This document shows, piece after piece, positions 1 through 6,367 of a DNA stretch of 8,130 nt. Position 1 is the stretch's first letter, and every line of letters begins with the position of its first letter. Source of the stretch: an uncultured Flammeovirgaceae bacterium. GTDB taxonomy: Bacteria; Bacteroidota; Bacteroidia; Cytophagales; Cyclobacteriaceae. Both the position numbers and the translations under genes were made by a program. The notes below the pieces were generated by a model. The model had not been told where the DNA came from and made no database searches. It saw only the letters and a program-made list of their open reading frames with translations. The stretch covers positions 1 to 8,130 of the forward strand of contig CAMLLI010000152.1 of the NCBI GenBank assembly GCA_946480685.1, written 5' to 3'.

Positions 1-1302
1 ATCGTTGCCCAACAGCGGTTTGTAATACGTTACAACGTTATGGCTACCGTGAAATCCGATCTGCTGATGTGTAGCATTAACGTAGCCGAGGGAATCACTT
101 CCATAAATAACATTGTCCCAGCAAAGTCGTTCGCCCTTGCGTTCTTCCAGCGTAGCATCGAGTGTGATGTTGGCGACCATCCAAGGTGCGTATTGAAATG
201 CAGTGTAGTCCAGTGCACGATTAAGCTCCGGTTTCAACAAACGCTGATTAATAAACTGCGGTGTTGCCATGACGGCAGCGTGCGCGGTAATTTGTTTGGT
301 TCTCTTTTCGGTGGCATCGAAATATAGCACCGATACACCGGAGGCTGTTGTCTCAACGGAGTATACCAATGTGTTCGTTTTTATTTGAGACACCAGGTCT
401 TTTCGCAATTGTTTTACGAGCCAGTAATTTCCTTCCGGCCAGGTGAGCATGGTGTCGGAAGTTGCATTGGCTGCTTTACCTTTTCGGGAAGCGAAGTAAT
501 GTATACCGGCCCATGCTGATGTGTCGGCTGATGAAGAACCAAAGTCGTCAGCACAACAGTAATTTACATACCATTGCAGATACGGTGATGTGAAATTGTT
601 TTGTATCAGGAATTGCTCCATCGAAATAGAATCCAGCGCACGGTATTTTTGATCCTGCGAGGAATGATCAACCGGTATAGCAAATGCTTCCCGTCCATCA
701 CTTCCTCTTTGATTTTTATAATCATGCATCAGCGCCAGGAAGCGTTCAATTTCCAGGCGATCTTTTTCCGGTACGCCTTCGCGCGGAGTAATGCCTTCCT
801 GCCAGAAGTTATTAATATATAGTCTTTCTTTCGGATCAAAACAGAGATGATACTCGTTGTATACGGGCAGTCCGTTTTCATAACCGGTTATGACGTTGGC
901 TTCCTGCAGAAAAGCCGTGAGTTCCGGATCATTGTTGCCAGGTAACGGCAGGTAATGAGCGCCCCACGGATAGGCAGATATAGCATTGTTGCCTGCTATA
1001 GCATTACCTCCGGTGTCGTTACCGAGTTCAAGGAGTATGAAATTGCCGGTATATTTCTTCAGGTAACGCGCTGCTGATAGTCCGGATATACCACCGCCAA
1101 CAATCACAACGTCTGCGCTATTGGTTTCCGAAGGCTTATCAAATTTGCCGGTGCGCAGCATGTGTCCTAATTGTGCGTTCGGTCCAACGAGTGTTGACGG
1201 ATATGCCGCAGGTGTTGTGCACGATTGCAAGGCAGATAATAGCAGCGATGAGCCGGCTGCTGCCTGCATGGAATGCTTTACAAATTTTCTGCGCGAGATC
1301 AT
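1..1302 (-). CDS. Tat-exported FAD-dependent amine-oxidase-like protein (3' end cut by window edge)
   Basis: The first 434 residues are visible; the C-terminus lies beyond base 1. The N-terminus carries a twin-arginine motif S3-R4-R5-K6-F7-V8-K9, a hydrophobic stretch (about 14-25) and a lipobox-like L-Q-S-C with Cys28, so it is probably exported folded and perhaps lipidated. A Rossmann FAD-binding motif follows (VVIVGGGISG, residues 65-74), with the ribose-binding acid at E92 and a GG pair at 98-99. The M-A-T-P at 345-348 resembles the second FAD-contacting segment of flavin amine oxidases. The family oxidises amines such as polyamines, but this substrate is inferred only from the neighbours. 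The ATG overlaps the stop of the upstream aminopropyltransferase by 4 nt (ATGA), which suggests translational coupling. It could instead be another NAD(P)/FAD oxidoreductase, such as a desaturase-like enzyme. The flavoprotein call is firm; the substrate is not known. Confidence 0.85.
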   Translation of the reverse strand, partial: MISRRKFVKHSMQAAAGSSLLLSALQSCTTPAAYPSTLVGPNAQLGHMLRTGKFDKPSETNSADVVIVGGGISGLSAARYLKKYTGNFILLELGNDTGGNAIAGNNAISAYPWGAHYLPLPGNNDPELTAFLQEANVITGYENGLPVYNEYHLCFDPKERLYINNFWQEGITPREGVPEKDRLEIERFLALMHDYKNQRGSDGREAFAIPVDHSSQDQKYRALDSISMEQFLIQNNFTSPYLQWYVNYCCADDFGSSSADTSAWAGIHYFASRKGKAANATSDTMLTWPEGNYWLVKQLRKDLVSQIKTNTLVYSVETTASGVSVLYFDATEKRTKQITAHAAVMATPQFINQRLLKPELNRALDYTAFQYAPWMVANITLDATLEERKGERLCWDNVIYGSDSLGYVNATHQQIGFHGSHNVVTYYKPLLGND

Positions 1303-2825
1303 CGTGTATAATCAGCCCATTCTTTTTCAAAGGTATTCACCAAAACCTGATTGTTCAGTGTGTTGTACGGACTTTCTGCAACACGCATATCCGGAGGGAA
1401 ATTTTCCATTTGCTTAATGGTTTCTTCATTTACAAAACGCAGATCTTTTGGAAGGTTAAAATGTTGCGACAGACCTTCTTTGTATCCCAATACAAATCCC
1501 CATTCTCCGAAGGAAGGTACATAACAATGATAGGGCGTTGTAAGAAAACCGGATTGACGCAGCGTCCGATCAATGATCCAAAATGAATTCTTGGCAACGA
1601 AAGGCGATGTCGATTGAATGACGAGACATCCCTGTGGTGAGAGTATCCGGTAAAGCTCGCGATAAAAAGAAACCGTATATAGTTTGCCGAGCGAATAGTT
1701 GGACGGATCCGGAAAATCGACTACAATAAAATCAAATGTCTTTTGATGTTCGCGAATCCACACAAAAGCATCGGTGTTGATCACACGTACTTTTGGAGAT
1801 GTGAGTGACTGGTTGTTGAGTTTCATCAACGCGGTGTTGGACTGAAAGAGATCCGTCATCACTTTATCAAGATCGACCAGCGTAATAGTTTCAACGGAAC
1901 TATATTTGAGTATTTCCCGAACGGCCATACCATCACCACCACCCAGAACCAGTACATGTTTCGGTTCTTTCATTTGAGCGAGACCGGGGTGAACAAGCGC
2001 TTCGTGGTATCGATACTCGTCTGCGGAGCTGAACTGTAAATTTCCATTCAGAAATAAACGCCAGTCCATAACACTGCGCGTTAATACAATGCGCTGGTAT
2101 GGACTTGATCGTGCATATACTACCTTGTCAGGATACGTAAGCGATTCGGCAAGCGCGGTTAGTTTTTCAGAGAGTATAAATCCGGTAGCAAGCAGGAGCA
2201 GGCAGAATATAGCAGACCATTTCAACCGGCGATACCTTCTGATTTCGTCTTTGAATTTATAGGCTACGATCCAGGCAACGACAACATTCAGAAAACCAAA
2301 GAAGAATGATGTGCGCAGGAGCCCGAGATAAGGTATAAACAAGAGCGGAAACAGGAGGGAAGCAAACAGCGCACCGATATAGTCGAACGTAAAGATTCGT
2401 GAAACGAGATCGCTGAATTCAATACGATCTTTCAGAATGCGCATGAGCAACGGCAGCTCCAGTCCTACAAGTGTACCGGTAAGAATTACCAGCGTGTACA
2501 GAATTACTCTGAAATATACTACCTGTTCAAACAGTATAAAGAGTATACCGGCACTGAATCCGCCTACCATGCCCACGAGCAGTTCGATGCTGATAAACCA
2601 ACTGAGTAAATTTGATTTCAGGAACCGCGAAAGATAGGAACCTATACCCATGGCGAACAAGTATGTGCCAATGATGGTGGAGAACTGGGTAACGGAGTCG
2701 CCCAGCAGATAGCTGGCCAACGTACCGGCTACCAGTTCATAGATCAATCCGCAGGTGGCTACTACAAATACAGATATGAGCAGCAGCCATTGAAAACTAC
2801 CGGCTTTACTTTCCTGTTTATACAT
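1299..2825 (-). CDS. Membrane-bound aminopropyltransferase (spermidine synthase family)
   Basis: This 508-residue protein has two parts. Residues 12-219 contain about seven hydrophobic spans. Residues 234-450 form a spermidine-synthase-type catalytic domain, presumably cytosolic. Visible family motifs are YQRI (243-246), DEYRYHEALVHPGL (269-282), the nucleotide-binding GGGDG (295-299), VDLD (317-320), TDA (351-353) and VVDFPDP (368-374). D370 and D373 match the conserved catalytic-loop aspartates. Soluble SpeE is around 290 residues, so the membrane half is an addition. The family transfers an aminopropyl group from decarboxylated AdoMet to an amine, usually putrescine. The loop after DP lacks the usual G-P-A and reads S-N-Y-S-L-G-K, so the acceptor may differ. 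The start lies 9 nt after the DUF350 stop, and the end overlaps the flavoprotein start. The family is certain; the acceptor is unknown. Confidence 0.92.
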   Translation of the reverse strand: MYKQESKAGSFQWLLLISVFVVATCGLIYELVAGTLASYLLGDSVTQFSTIIGTYLFAMGIGSYLSRFLKSNLLSWFISIELLVGMVGGFSAGILFILFEQVVYFRVILYTLVILTGTLVGLELPLLMRILKDRIEFSDLVSRIFTFDYIGALFASLLFPLLFIPYLGLLRTSFFFGFLNVVVAWIVAYKFKDEIRRYRRLKWSAIFCLLLLATGFILSEKLTALAESLTYPDKVVYARSSPYQRIVLTRSVMDWRLFLNGNLQFSSADEYRYHEALVHPGLAQMKEPKHVLVLGGGDGMAVREILKYSSVETITLVDLDKVMTDLFQSNTALMKLNNQSLTSPKVRVINTDAFVWIREHQKTFDFIVVDFPDPSNYSLGKLYTVSFYRELYRILSPQGCLVIQSTSPFVAKNSFWIIDRTLRQSGFLTTPYHCYVPSFGEWGFVLGYKEGLSQHFNLPKDLRFVNEETIKQMENFPPDMRVAESPYNTLNNQVLVNTFEKEWADYTR

Positions 2826-2834
2826 GAACGCAGA

Positions 2835-3041
2835 TTAGCTATGAATAGCCGAACCTATAATGATGCCCATGGCGATCATAAACGAACCGGCAACAATAGC
2901 GAGTGCTATATTGTTTTTCTCGATGATCTCTTTCCAGAGATTTTCCGGAGTGATCTTCTCAAATATCCAAAAGCATACGCCAAGTATGACAATGCCCACC
3001 AGTGAAAAGACGATCGATGCGAGTACATATTTCCATTCCAT
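2835..3041 (-). CDS. Small DUF350-family membrane protein
   Basis: This 68-residue protein has two hydrophobic segments, roughly 6-27 and 45-66, separated by a charged loop (EKITPENLWKEIIEKNN). The second span, with N-I-A-L-A-I-V-A-G-S-F and G-I-I-I-G-S-A-I, fits the DUF350 (UPF0719-like) pattern of an Asn-x-Ala-x-Ala-Ile entry followed by a Gly-rich helix. DUF350 proteins are often about twice this length, with two copies of the two-helix unit; this one has a single unit. The family's function is not established. From memory, it recurs next to polyamine and envelope-stress genes. Here it sits 20 nt after the small membrane ORF and 9 nt before the aminopropyltransferase, so a role in the same membrane complex is a fair inference. 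The ATG at 3041 is the natural start, with no clear Shine-Dalgarno sequence. Confidence 0.8.
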   Translation of the reverse strand: MEWKYVLASIVFSLVGIVILGVCFWIFEKITPENLWKEIIEKNNIALAIVAGSFMIAMGIIIGSAIHS

Positions 3042-3061
3042 AGTATATAGTTTATAGTTGG

Positions 3062-3235
3062 TTATTTATGATAAAAGTATCCTCTGCCGTGACTGCGTGT
3101 AGCGCTGCGTTCGTGCGTGGTTTTGGTAGCGTTTAGCCAACGCCAGCCAACCATGTTCGAGTAAACATAAAAACTGATTAACACGGCCGAGAAGCCGAGG
3201 TAATATTTAAGTCCTTTCAGTTCGTCCCAATGCAT
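3062..3235 (-). CDS. 57-residue single-span membrane protein, hypothetical
   Basis: An ATG at 3235 opens a 57-codon frame ending in TAA at 3062-3064, filling the otherwise empty gap between the DUF4178 membrane protein and DUF350. It starts 9 nt after the upstream stop and ends 20 nt before the next start, the same spacing as its neighbours. The protein has a short N-terminus (MHWDELKGLKYY), one hydrophobic span at about 13-30 (LGFSAVLISFYVYSNMVG), an amphipathic W-R-W segment, and a basic tail with RSATRSHGRGYFYHK. By the positive-inside rule the tail should face the cytosol. I do not recognise a family. Operon position and membrane character support a real gene that automated callers could skip because of its size. 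A subunit or stabilising role beside DUF350 is a guess. Confidence 0.7.
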   Translation of the reverse strand: MHWDELKGLKYYLGFSAVLISFYVYSNMVGWRWLNATKTTHERSATRSHGRGYFYHK

Positions 3236-3244
3236 AGGTGTATA

Positions 3245-4498
3245 TTATTCTTCAGTTGCATACGGTGAATAGTCGCTGTCTTCCCAGCGCTTTGCTTCCA
3301 GGAAATACCTGCGGATAAAAAATACCACAGGGAAAATGGCGAGCAGTACCAGGATAACAATAAAGTTCGACAGGGAGGAGACATCGCGCACCACCCGGAT
3401 CGAAAAAGATTGATAGGAGACACTGAACTCCGGGTATATATTGATGTGGTAACGTCCTTCCGGAATCTCGGATAAGAACGCTTCACCGCGCGTAGAGCCT
3501 TCGCTCCACGACTCGCCATCTTCATAGCCCGAATAGTACTCTATATCTTTTGAAAAGTTATACTCAATGCCGGTAGTCTCGTTGATCAAAGCAAAGTCGG
3601 CATAGAACCAGTCGTTCACCAGCGGAGCATAGATGTCGATAGCAACGCTTTTGGTTCCGCCTTTCAGGTCGAACGGAGCGGACATAAAGAATTTCTGATC
3701 TTTTAGTTCGCTCTGGTTAAAGGTACCGCTGAAAACTACTTCTTCTTTGGCGGTATTGTTAAAGTAAAACTGGAGTATGATGATCAGCAACAGCATGACC
3801 AGCGATACCTTTATCAACGTACCTTCTTTGAATGAAGTAACAACCGGCTGCGTATAGCCGCGTCCTTCTTTCTTCGGAAGTTTGTCTACTGGTATATTAA
3901 ATGCAGCAGCTACTTCCTGAGGCGAACAATATTCTCCTTTGCACCACAAAACGCTGTCGCCATTCTTTTCGAGCGTTGTCATATAGGGCGGAGCTATATA
4001 TTCATGGTTGGTTGTTGATTCGGTAAGGTCTACCACGTCAAAGAAAAATTCTCCGCGCGCATATATTACTTCGGCCTTATACTTCTGATATAGCCGATAG
4101 AAACTTTCTTCATAGTAAAATTCCATGTCGAGATTGTCCTTGGGAGCAGCTTCGACAGGCCACACGAAATTCCAGTTGCCGCTATATTCGGACAGGAAAG
4201 CATAACCATGCATGGGATTAAAGAGCAGGTATTCGCGCCACTTGTAATGATATCTGGTTTCCTGTTTTACCACGAATCCCATGACTTCATATACAACACC
4301 ATCAAATTTACCTTTGGCTCCGATGGGTATAGCGGGTTCGGCTTTAAAGTTAAATAGGTTACGGTCGCTGTTCCACTTTCCCAAACGCAAATAGTACTGA
4401 CATGAACTACAGGTCATGGCGAGTGTCATGGCTTTGCCGCGAACAGTATTAACCGAGCCGCAATTGAGACAGGTTATTGTATGGTTACTTCCACTCAT
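3245..4498 (-). CDS. Membrane-anchored DUF4178 protein with N-terminal zinc ribbon
   Basis: The protein has 417 residues. It begins with a zinc-ribbon pair, C10-x-x-C13 and C30-x-x-C33. A DUF4178-type beta-rich domain follows (about 55-160), seen in features such as Y-K-W-R-E-Y-L-L-F-N and G-Y-A-F-L-S-E-Y-S-G-N-W-N. A linker contains a second Cys pair region (W-C-K-G-E-Y-C-S, 185-192). Membrane spans lie at about 228-246 and 377-396. Between them is a roughly 130-residue beta-rich segment (247-376) that would face the periplasm if the zinc ribbon is cytosolic. The tail is short and acidic. DUF4178 has no established biochemical function. The ATG at 4498 lies inside the last codons of the upstream DUF4178 gene (14-nt overlap). 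The gene is certain; its role is unknown. Confidence 0.88.
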   Translation of the reverse strand: MSGSNHTITCLNCGSVNTVRGKAMTLAMTCSSCQYYLRLGKWNSDRNLFNFKAEPAIPIGAKGKFDGVVYEVMGFVVKQETRYHYKWREYLLFNPMHGYAFLSEYSGNWNFVWPVEAAPKDNLDMEFYYEESFYRLYQKYKAEVIYARGEFFFDVVDLTESTTNHEYIAPPYMTTLEKNGDSVLWCKGEYCSPQEVAAAFNIPVDKLPKKEGRGYTQPVVTSFKEGTLIKVSLVMLLLIIILQFYFNNTAKEEVVFSGTFNQSELKDQKFFMSAPFDLKGGTKSVAIDIYAPLVNDWFYADFALINETTGIEYNFSKDIEYYSGYEDGESWSEGSTRGEAFLSEIPEGRYHINIYPEFSVSYQSFSIRVVRDVSSLSNFIVILVLLAIFPVVFFIRRYFLEAKRWEDSDYSPYATEE

Positions 4499-5123
4499 CC
4501 CAGGTAAGTATATTTTTGAGATTAAGTTTTTCTAATGTTACTTTTTCTCCGGTAAGCACATGTCTTTCGTTCTTTTTGATCGTGAAGAATGCAGTTTGTC
4601 CACTGGCGTTGCTCGCCTGGATAAGGAAGAAACCGGGGTAAAATAAATTCCACGGACCAATCTCTCCGGTATAGCTTATGCCTTCGCACTTCTCTACATA
4701 TTCACCCCGCAACGTAACGTTGTTGGCAAGTATTACTTTTTTGCCGGCATGCAGTTGTGTAAGATCATTTTTTACTTCTACCCAGGGAGCTGCGAACAAC
4801 GCGAAGCTTCCAAATGACTCAGCGATCCAGAGACACTTTCCGCCATCGTATAGAGTGCACCAGAAATTCTTGTAATCGTTTCGCAGTTGAAGGCGAAGTC
4901 TCCCGATAACGGTGAAGTTATATTCTTTATATACACCGGTGGTCCCGATTTGCAAAAAGCTCCAGTCATCCGGAGTGCGGGTAGCCTTGGGTTTCTCTGA
5001 TCCCGTTACAGCATCAGCGACAATCTCATGGCATACATGGCAGGTAATCAGTGATGCGCTGTCCAGTTGTACTTTGTGAATCGCGCTGCAAGCCGGGCAA
5101 CTATAAACTGTATTTTGTTTCAC
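4485..5123 (-). CDS. Soluble DUF4178 protein with N-terminal zinc ribbon
   Basis: This 212-residue protein has no membrane span. It opens with a zinc ribbon, C9-x-x-C12 and C28-x-x-C31, then one DUF4178 domain (about 55-185). Recognisable parts are F-W-C-T-L-Y-D-G-G-K-C-L-W-I-A-E-S-F-G and the later E-I-G-P-W-N-L-F-Y-P-G. The next gene is a larger, membrane-anchored relative with the same ribbon-plus-DUF4178 start, so the pair probably arose by duplication and may act together. The start is GTG at 5121-5123, two nt after the decarboxylase stop; no in-frame ATG occurs near the N-terminus, and starting later would remove the zinc ribbon. The last 14 nt overlap the next gene. The family's function is unknown, and linkage to polyamine genes is the only clue. 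Confidence 0.88.
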   Translation of the reverse strand: MKQNTVYSCPACSAIHKVQLDSASLITCHVCHEIVADAVTGSEKPKATRTPDDWSFLQIGTTGVYKEYNFTVIGRLRLQLRNDYKNFWCTLYDGGKCLWIAESFGSFALFAAPWVEVKNDLTQLHAGKKVILANNVTLRGEYVEKCEGISYTGEIGPWNLFYPGFFLIQASNASGQTAFFTIKKNERHVLTGEKVTLEKLNLKNILTWDEWK

Positions 5124-5125
5124 GG

Positions 5126-5485
5126 TTAGCGATTGATGATTTGTTCAAACAGAATATCGGCATTGAAAAAATTACGGACGGCTTTGTATAGCCCTTCCGT
5201 TGTAGCGCGATTGTCTTTGAGGAAATTGGACAGAAAAACATCAAACGTTATGTACTGCTGCTCCGGCCAGGTGTGAATGGAGAGATGTGATTCAGTAAGA
5301 CAAACCACCCCCGTATAACCACCGCCCGGAAAGTTATGATATACTTCGCCAACCTTGCTGAGCTGGAAAGCTTCTATCTGATCGTTGATAAAATCCTGAA
5401 AAGCGTGATAGTCGCCAAGCTTGGCGATATCGGGAACGGAAAAGTTCGCGACAATGTGAAGACCGGGTATAGACGCTTGCGTCAT
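5126..5485 (-). CDS. speH: S-adenosylmethionine decarboxylase-like pyruvoyl protein (SpeH family)
   Basis: Counting from the ATG at 5485 the protein has 119 residues, normal for prokaryotic class 1B AdoMet decarboxylases. The core motif L-T-E-S-H-L-S-I-H-T-W-P-E is intact: E65-S66 is the expected self-cleavage site that turns Ser66 into the pyruvoyl cofactor, and H71 is the processing histidine. The third key residue is odd. The family's catalytic Cys lies 20 residues after the pyruvoyl Ser (S63, H68 and C83 in the Thermotoga enzyme). Here that position is Ser86 (codon TCC), in F-D-V-F-L-S instead of the usual V-D-V-F-T-C. The usual product, decarboxylated AdoMet, would feed the aminopropyltransferase downstream. 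A TTG at 5524 in the same frame would add 13 residues, but the family N-terminus fits the ATG better. It is first in the operon. Family certain; substrate less so. Confidence 0.88.
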   Translation of the reverse strand: MTQASIPGLHIVANFSVPDIAKLGDYHAFQDFINDQIEAFQLSKVGEVYHNFPGGGYTGVVCLTESHLSIHTWPEQQYITFDVFLSNFLKDNRATTEGLYKAVRNFFNADILFEQIINR

Positions 5486-5764
5486 AGCCGGAGTTTTTAC
5501 AGGTACAGAATAGGAAGTGTTCAAGTGAACAACGTTTTGGTAAGGTTACTAATTTTTTGCGAACTGTTCAAATTATACGCCAATCCCGTAAGGGGTTGAT
5601 ACTCTTGTTACTTGAGACATGCGTTTTCCGGAATACAGACACTTTATTCCCAGCGTAATACTAAAAGCTGCTGTGTTTGACGAAGTGCGGGCTGTGTTCA
5701 TCGAAAAAATTTTAACAGCCCCCGACCGTGAACCAACTTTCCGGTACATTAAATTTAAACAACT
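5486..5764. other. Divergent intergenic region between the two operons
   Basis: This stretch separates the minus-strand polyamine-type operon from the plus-strand lipoprotein/LytS/LytTR operon, so it must hold both promoters. I see no gene. On the minus strand, TATAATTTG (5569-5577) resembles a -10/-7 element, but no matching upstream -33 or -35 box is visible. An inverted repeat lies at 5689-5721. The 20 bases before the plus-strand ATG at 5765 are A/T-rich with no Shine-Dalgarno sequence, as is common in Bacteroidota. Confidence 0.6.
5689..5721. repeat. Short inverted repeat upstream of the lipoprotein operon
   Basis: GGGCTGT at 5689-5695 and ACAGCCC at 5715-5721 are perfect 7-bp inverted arms separated by 19 nt containing AAAAAATTTT. 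It ends 43 nt before the lipoprotein ATG. It could be an operator dyad or a 5'-leader hairpin, or chance. The long spacer and short arms argue against a strong terminator. Confidence 0.35.
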
Positions 5765-6367
5765 ATGAAAACCAAAATTGCTTTCAGTATTATTCTTTTA
5801 GGATTGTTGATGGGCGGATGTATTGTAAAATCGCTGCATCCGTTTTACAAGGAGAGTGACGTGTTTTTCAAAGAAGACCTGGTGGGGGCGTGGCGGGATC
5901 AGAAAAATGGTAAATGGCAGATCGTGCCTTTTGAAAAAAAGAATGCATACGCCATTACGCTTACATCAGACGAAGGCGTGGCGGCAACCTTTATCGCTCA
6001 TCTGTTTTCGTTGAATAACAGTATATATCTTGACTTTATTCCCGAAGAGCAGGACGGAAAGCAGGTCGATCTGTTTGCGTTCCACCTTATACCTTCGCAT
6101 TCACTGGCGCGGATACACATTATGGACAGCAAACATCTGAGCATTGAGTGGCTGAACGAGGAATGGCTCGCAGAGCTGTTTGAGCAGAACAAGATCCGTA
6201 TACCACACGAAGTTGTTTACGATGGAGAAGTAAAGGATGAGAACAAGATGTATATTCTTACGGCCTCAACGGATGAATTGCAGAAATTTATTCTGAAGTA
6301 TGGAGACGATCCGAATGCCTTCACCGGTAAATCGGAAGTAGTCATGAATCTTAATCGCCTTTACTAA
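5765..6367 (+). CDS. Putative lipoprotein of unknown function
   Basis: The 200-residue protein starts with a typical lipoprotein signal: K2/K4, a hydrophobic core I5-L15, and L-M-G-G-C with Cys19 as the lipidation site. The mature part begins I-V-K-S-L-H-P-F-Y and continues to D-L-V-G-A-W (about residue 43), a pattern I associate with uncharacterised Bacteroidota lipoproteins. The L-V-G-x-W recalls the lipocalin-like GxW motif, but I cannot confirm that fold. No catalytic motif is evident. It would be anchored in an envelope membrane. Its TAA is followed immediately by the ATG of the sensor kinase, so the two are co-transcribed and it may be a sensory accessory; that role is inference. Confidence 0.8.
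   Translation: MKTKIAFSIILLGLLMGGCIVKSLHPFYKESDVFFKEDLVGAWRDQKNGKWQIVPFEKKNAYAITLTSDEGVAATFIAHLFSLNNSIYLDFIPEEQDGKQVDLFAFHLIPSHSLARIHIMDSKHLSIEWLNEEWLAELFEQNKIRIPHEVVYDGEVKDENKMYILTASTDELQKFILKYGDDPNAFTGKSEVVMNLNRLY

Noticed and set aside
1173..1586. 137-codon plus-strand open frame
   Set aside because: It runs antisense across the junction of the flavoprotein and aminopropyltransferase genes, both of which have strong motifs; no recognisable protein features.
5522..5524. TTG as start of the decarboxylase-like protein
   Set aside because: It would add 13 residues with no family similarity; the ATG at 5485 gives the usual short N-terminus before G-L-H-I-V. It is kept only as an alternative.
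5569..5577. Promoter-like TATAATTTG on the minus strand upstream of the decarboxylase-like gene
   Set aside because: It is one base off the Bacteroidota TAnnTTTG spacing and no TTG or TTGACA box is seen at the right distance, so it is too weak to list as a promoter.
5336..5599. 87-codon plus-strand open frame reaching into the intergenic region
   Set aside because: Most of it is antisense to the decarboxylase-like gene including its conserved motif; the remainder has no start signal or domain of its own.
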